Origin: 2-01-FULL-45-10 sp964433975
Lineage (GTDB): Bacteria; Omnitrophota; Gorgyraeia; 2-01-FULL-45-10
Length of the DNA stretch: 8,660 nucleotides
NCBI GenBank assembly: GCA_964433975.1
Contig: CAYSSS010000067.1
Coordinates: forward strand, 1-8,660
Reading direction: 5' to 3'
In this document: piece by piece, positions 6,728 through 8,660 of the stretch
How the letters are laid out: each line of letters starts with the position of its first letter
How positions within the stretch are numbered: position 1 is the stretch's first letter
The notes under the pieces: generated by a model
What the model was told of the DNA's origin: nothing
What the model saw: only the letters and a program-made list of their open reading frames with translations
Databases searched by the model: none
Translations under genes and position numbers: made by a program

Positions 6728-6782
6728 ATCCACCAACGAAATTAATCGAACATAGCTAGACCATCAAATATAAAGTATTCTG

Positions 6783-6810
6783 ATTATAACATATACTGTA
6801 AGCTAGTCAA
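6783..6810 (-). promoter_or_regulatory. Strong sigma70-like promoter of the redox operon
   Basis: On the minus strand TTGACT (6805-6810) and a perfect TATAAT (6783-6788) are separated by 16 bp. Transcription would begin near 6776, about 40-50 nt before the first gene. This promoter lies downstream of the riboswitch aptamer, so transcripts from it would lack the aptamer and escape its control. If real, the operon has one signal-independent and one riboswitch-dependent start. Confidence 0.65.
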
Positions 6811-6853
6811 TAACAAGGAGATCTTATAGTATCAAGATAATTGGACGCTGCTG

Positions 6854-6957
6854 TTAGCTTCGGCAGCCCAACCACCTTTCCAACCGGATCACCCGGCTGG
6901 CTTGAGGCTTGCGGCTTTGCGTCCTATGATTTCTCGTAGCTTACCTTTATCGGCTAA
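6854..6957 (-). ncRNA. Cyclic-di-GMP-I (GEMM) riboswitch aptamer
   Basis: The minus strand carries the hallmarks of the GEMM-I aptamer. A closing stem TTAGC/GCTAA pairs 6953-6957 with 6854-6858. GATAAAGGTAAG follows (compare the AAAGGCAAA consensus). A 6-bp arm (6934-6939 with 6924-6929, one C-A mismatch) is capped by a GAAA tetraloop (6930-6933). The invariant GACGCAAAGCC (6913-6923) comes next, then a receptor-side arm with an 8-bp hairpin (6893-6900 with 6880-6887) and the terminal GGGCTGCCGAA. By alignment to the Vibrio Vc2 aptamer, the ligand-contacting G20, A47 and C92 are G6944, A6917 and C6863. G at position 20 favours c-di-GMP over cyclic AMP-GMP. It is oriented toward the NuoE-like gene, about 120 nt upstream. 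I see no intrinsic terminator after it, so the mode of control is unclear. Confidence 0.88.
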
Positions 6958-6966
6958 TCGTAGCAT

Positions 6967-6972
6967 ATCATA
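6967..6972 (-). promoter_or_regulatory. Possible -10 box of the riboswitch transcript
   Basis: A TATGAT hexamer lies on the minus strand about 10 bases before the first base of the aptamer closing stem, the spacing expected for a transcript that begins with the riboswitch. The -35 region (near 6990) is AT-rich and poor. A 7-bp inverted repeat TAACTCC/GGAGTTA (6991-6997 and 7037-7043) brackets the upstream side and could bind a regulator. Weak by itself; its position is the main support. Confidence 0.35.
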
Positions 6973-7055
6973 AAATACAAGTTTTATTTTTAACTCCGAT
7001 GATCTATTCACCATATGTGTGCACTAGCTTTATGTTGGAGTTATGAGGCTTTTTC

Positions 7056-7118
7056 TATCCCCTCACCCGCCCTGATCAAACCTCGGGTCGGGCGCCGGCG
7101 GCGAGCAGGCAGGCTTAA
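7056..7118. other. GC-rich repeat-like intergenic segment
   Basis: Between the two divergent promoters is an abrupt GC-rich block. It includes GGCGCCGGCGGC and GCAGGCAGGCTTA, the latter resembling the right arm of the palindrome at 1691-1710. I find no open reading frame with coding character and no RNA gene here. It looks like remnants of the dispersed intergenic repeats seen elsewhere in the window. Confidence 0.4.
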
Positions 7119-7137
7119 GATCCCGCAAATATCTTTT

Positions 7138-7164
7138 TTGCCACGGCAATATATCTGGTATAAT
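7138..7164 (+). promoter_or_regulatory. Extended -10 promoter of the exported hydrolase gene
   Basis: TGGTATAAT (7156-7164) is a perfect -10 box with the TGn extension. A TTGCCA -35-like hexamer (7138-7143) is 15 bp upstream, a slightly short spacing that an extended -10 can tolerate. The start near 7171 gives a leader of about 60 nt before the ATG at 7230. No riboswitch or strong hairpin is seen in that leader. Confidence 0.5.
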
Positions 7165-7229
7165 GTTTGACAGAAAGTTAAACCGCAAGAAAGAACCCGT
7201 TAAGTGAAAAAAATGATACAGGGGGTAAA

Positions 7230-8432
7230 ATGAAAAAGTTGCTTGGTGTCGTGCTGGCTCTGTGTTTTTTGGCTTCGATAGTTTACGCGCAGGAGATGAA
7301 GGTCGTCTCTGAATTTGAAGGAGGAAAACTTTATAAGGCCGGGAAGATAAATGTCCTCGAGCTTCGCGGGAGCTACCGCCAGATGGGCAGGCAGTACGGA
7401 GGGCTTCTTAAAGGCGACTGGGAAAAGTGTTACCAGATCGCTTTTGAAAAATATTTCATCGGCAAGAACGGCATGACTTACGAGACTCTCGATAAGATCG
7501 CTAAGGACTATTTCAGGAGATTGCCGAAGAGATTGCAGGACCTGATATACGGGATGGCCGAAACTTCCGGCATCCCCCTGGAAAAACATATCCTATTGAA
7601 CACTCTTGATGCCTGCGTTGAGATATGGGGCGCATATGGTAAGCTGGCGCCGAGTGCCCAGGGCATGGGTTGTTCCGCGATCGCGGCATGGGGTAAATAT
7701 ACCGGTGGGGGTCCATTGATCGTAGGCCGTAATTATGATTATATATCTTACCTTGAGGAACTTCTGCCTTTTATGGAATGTGTTATCTATAACCCAAATG
7801 ACGGCTCCATACCGACAGCGAGTTTTGCGACCCTGGGCGCCGTGTACACACAGAACGGCATGAACAGAAGCGGGATATTCCTCGAGCTCAATGATGATGC
7901 GTCTACCGAGGCCATCACCAGGCACGACCGGGTCCCGAACATGGCCAATCTAATGCTCTTCCTGCTAGACTACTCCACCATGGACGGCATGAACACCGGA
8001 TTCAACACTACGCTGCCGGATTTCGCCTGTATCATCCAGGTAGCCGATAAGGATACTGCTTATTCATATGAATGGGCGACTTACGGCTTACGCCGGATAG
8101 CGGGCAGAGCAGACGGGCTGCTGGCGGCATCGAACGATTTTACCGATCCATCGTGGGGTCTATGGCCGTCTCCATGGGCGGAGAGCGCAGAGAGGCGCGA
8201 AAACCTCTATGTCCTCGGGGAAAAGTATAAAGGCAAGATTGATGTCGATATTATGAAGAAAATACTGGGGACACCCATTGATAAGGGCGGTGCAACGCGG
8301 CCTAAAAACCCTAGGTTCGAGACCTTATACCAGATGATAGCTGTCCCTGCCGAGCTTAAGTGGTGGATAAATCTGACCGACTATCAGGGCTGGACCGAGA
8401 TCAACCTGTCCCCGCTTTTCGCGAAGGACTAG
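7230..8432 (+). CDS. Exported C45/acyl-transferase-type Ntn hydrolase
   Basis: This 400-residue protein begins with a clear signal peptide (KK, hydrophobic 4-18, cleavage likely after VYA at 20), so it acts outside the cytoplasmic membrane. The body matches the C45 / acyl-CoA:6-aminopenicillanate acyltransferase / phospholipase-B-like Ntn-hydrolase group. The region 43-60 (LELRGSYRQMGRQYG) is a typical N-terminal motif. GCSAIAAWG (147-155) would hold the catalytic Cys148, and GRNYDY (166-171) follows at the usual distance. In such enzymes the chain cuts itself before the cysteine, which becomes the N-terminal nucleophile; here that would release residues 21-147. GIFLELNDD (215-223) and LAASNDF (298-304) fit later conserved parts. 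Activity is amide hydrolysis or acyl transfer on an unknown substrate. The start is supported by CAGGGGGT 4 bases before the ATG. It is divergent from the redox operon and looks GC-richer by eye. Confidence 0.85.
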   Translation: MKKLLGVVLALCFLASIVYAQEMKVVSEFEGGKLYKAGKINVLELRGSYRQMGRQYGGLLKGDWEKCYQIAFEKYFIGKNGMTYETLDKIAKDYFRRLPKRLQDLIYGMAETSGIPLEKHILLNTLDACVEIWGAYGKLAPSAQGMGCSAIAAWGKYTGGGPLIVGRNYDYISYLEELLPFMECVIYNPNDGSIPTASFATLGAVYTQNGMNRSGIFLELNDDASTEAITRHDRVPNMANLMLFLLDYSTMDGMNTGFNTTLPDFACIIQVADKDTAYSYEWATYGLRRIAGRADGLLAASNDFTDPSWGLWPSPWAESAERRENLYVLGEKYKGKIDVDIMKKILGTPIDKGGATRPKNPRFETLYQMIAVPAELKWWINLTDYQGWTEINLSPLFAKD

Positions 8433-8443
8433 TTCTGATTTTT

Positions 8444-8455
8444 CCGCTTCGGCGG
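8444..8455. repeat. CCGC-TTCG-GCGG mini-hairpin after the hydrolase gene
   Basis: A 4-bp GC stem capped by a stable TTCG loop lies 12 bases after the stop codon. The T-run precedes rather than follows it on the plus strand, so it is not a standard intrinsic terminator. Read on the minus strand it gives CCGCCGAAGCGG, which resembles the first bases of the 46-nt repeat and may be a fragment of it. Confidence 0.45.
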
Positions 8456-8504
8456 CCTTCCCCTGCCTTCTATTTAATAGAAACGCCGGGCAGTCAAATT
8501 CAAC

Positions 8505-8548
8505 CCTTCGACAAAAGCTCAGGGTTGAATCCTGAGCGAAGTCGAAGG
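8505..8548. repeat. Two-stem hairpin repeat downstream of the hydrolase
   Basis: Two nested perfect stems are visible: CCTTCGAC (8505-8512) with GTCGAAGG (8541-8548), and inside it GCTCAGG (8517-8523) with CCTGAGC (8531-8537). The internal loops are AAAA and GAA and the apical loop is GTTGAAT. I recall near-identical CTTCGAC...GTCGAAG hairpins as abundant intergenic repeats in several bacterial genomes, including candidate phyla. Here it could stop or protect the 3' end of the hydrolase transcript, although no T-tract follows. Confidence 0.75.
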
Positions 8549-8562
8549 ATTCAAGGAGGCTT

Positions 8563-8608
8563 GCCCGCCGAAGCACTGCGTCTATTGCGAGGTGAATGCG
8601 AAGGCGGG
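8563..8608. repeat. 46-nt dispersed repeat, copy 2
   Basis: This is the second copy of the element at 1727-1772, in the same orientation and without gaps, with CCCGCC/GGCGGG ends. It follows the hairpin repeat by 14 bp, so the end of the hydrolase gene is a cluster of repeat elements. From 8433 to the right edge I find only repeats: a short TTCTATT-T-AATAGAA dyad (8468-8482), the hairpin at 8505, this copy, and a partial GCCCCTAC/GTAGGGC inverted repeat at 8613 and 8654. I see no gene. Confidence 0.7.
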
Positions 8609-8660
8609 GCATGCCCCTACTTCGCAATCTATAAGAAATAGACACGGTGCTTCGTAGGGC

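Noticed and set aside
3678..6736. Respiratory complex I (nuo) fragment
   Set aside because: No membrane subunits or NuoBCD are present. The NuoF-like protein has the two extra ferredoxin motifs of HydB/HndC, so a soluble HydABC-like complex fits better.
6854..6957. Riboswitch controlling the plus-strand hydrolase
   Set aside because: The conserved aptamer sequence is present only on the minus strand, pointing away from the hydrolase.
8444..8455. Intrinsic terminator of the hydrolase gene
   Set aside because: The stem is only 4 bp and the T-run is on the wrong side for the plus strand.
1..8660. CRISPR array, tRNA, rRNA, insertion sequence or phage genes
   Set aside because: No regularly spaced repeats, cloverleaf, rRNA segments, transposase or phage-like proteins were found on either strand by eye.

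Overview
The window looks like a piece of chromosome from an uncultivated, strictly anaerobic bacterium. The anaerobic inference rests on an oxygen-sensitive-looking, iron-sulfur-rich NADH-oxidoreductase operon. The intergenic DNA holds short GC-rich hairpin and dispersed repeats of a kind I associate with candidate phyla such as Omnitrophota. That placement is a low-confidence impression; there is no marker gene to confirm it.

Layout. (1) Positions 136-1527, minus strand: an SLC13/ArsB/NhaD-type membrane transporter. It lies between two ungapped copies (6-115 and 1580-1689) of a ~110 bp repeat, each carrying the same TTGTTT-16-TATAAT promoter pointing leftward. (2) Positions 1690-1942: a GC-rich palindrome, a 46-nt dispersed repeat, and the probable terminator of the operon to its right. 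(3) Positions 1943-6736, minus strand: a tightly packed five-gene operon. In transcription order it encodes a NuoE/HydC-like [2Fe-2S] subunit, a NuoF/HydB-like FMN/NADH subunit with two extra ferredoxin clusters, a cysteine-rich NuoG/HoxU-like ferredoxin subunit, an FMN-binding glutamate-synthase-like subunit, and a 44-residue four-cysteine protein that has not been captured by length-based gene finding. (4) Positions 6737-7229: a divergent control region. On the minus strand it holds a strong sigma70-like promoter and, upstream of that, a well-formed cyclic-di-GMP-I (GEMM) riboswitch aptamer. On the plus strand it holds an extended -10 promoter. (5) Positions 7230-8432, plus strand: an exported C45/acyl-transferase-type Ntn hydrolase. 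(6) Positions 8433-8660: repeats only.

How the genes may work together. The NuoE-NuoF-ferredoxin trio is the core of HydABC-type (Bfu-type) NADH/ferredoxin electron-bifurcating enzymes. The usual catalytic partner ([FeFe] H-cluster, [NiFe] hydrogenase or formate dehydrogenase) is absent. Its place is taken by a stand-alone FMN TIM-barrel glutamate-synthase-like protein that has an N-terminal four-cysteine motif and no glutaminase domain. The most economical reading is a soluble electron-bifurcating or confurcating oxidoreductase whose third substrate is handled by the GltB-like subunit and is unknown. A c-di-GMP riboswitch in front of such an operon would tie this redox chemistry to second-messenger signalling. 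The functional conclusions are inference; the domain, motif, spacing and RNA-structure observations come directly from the sequence.
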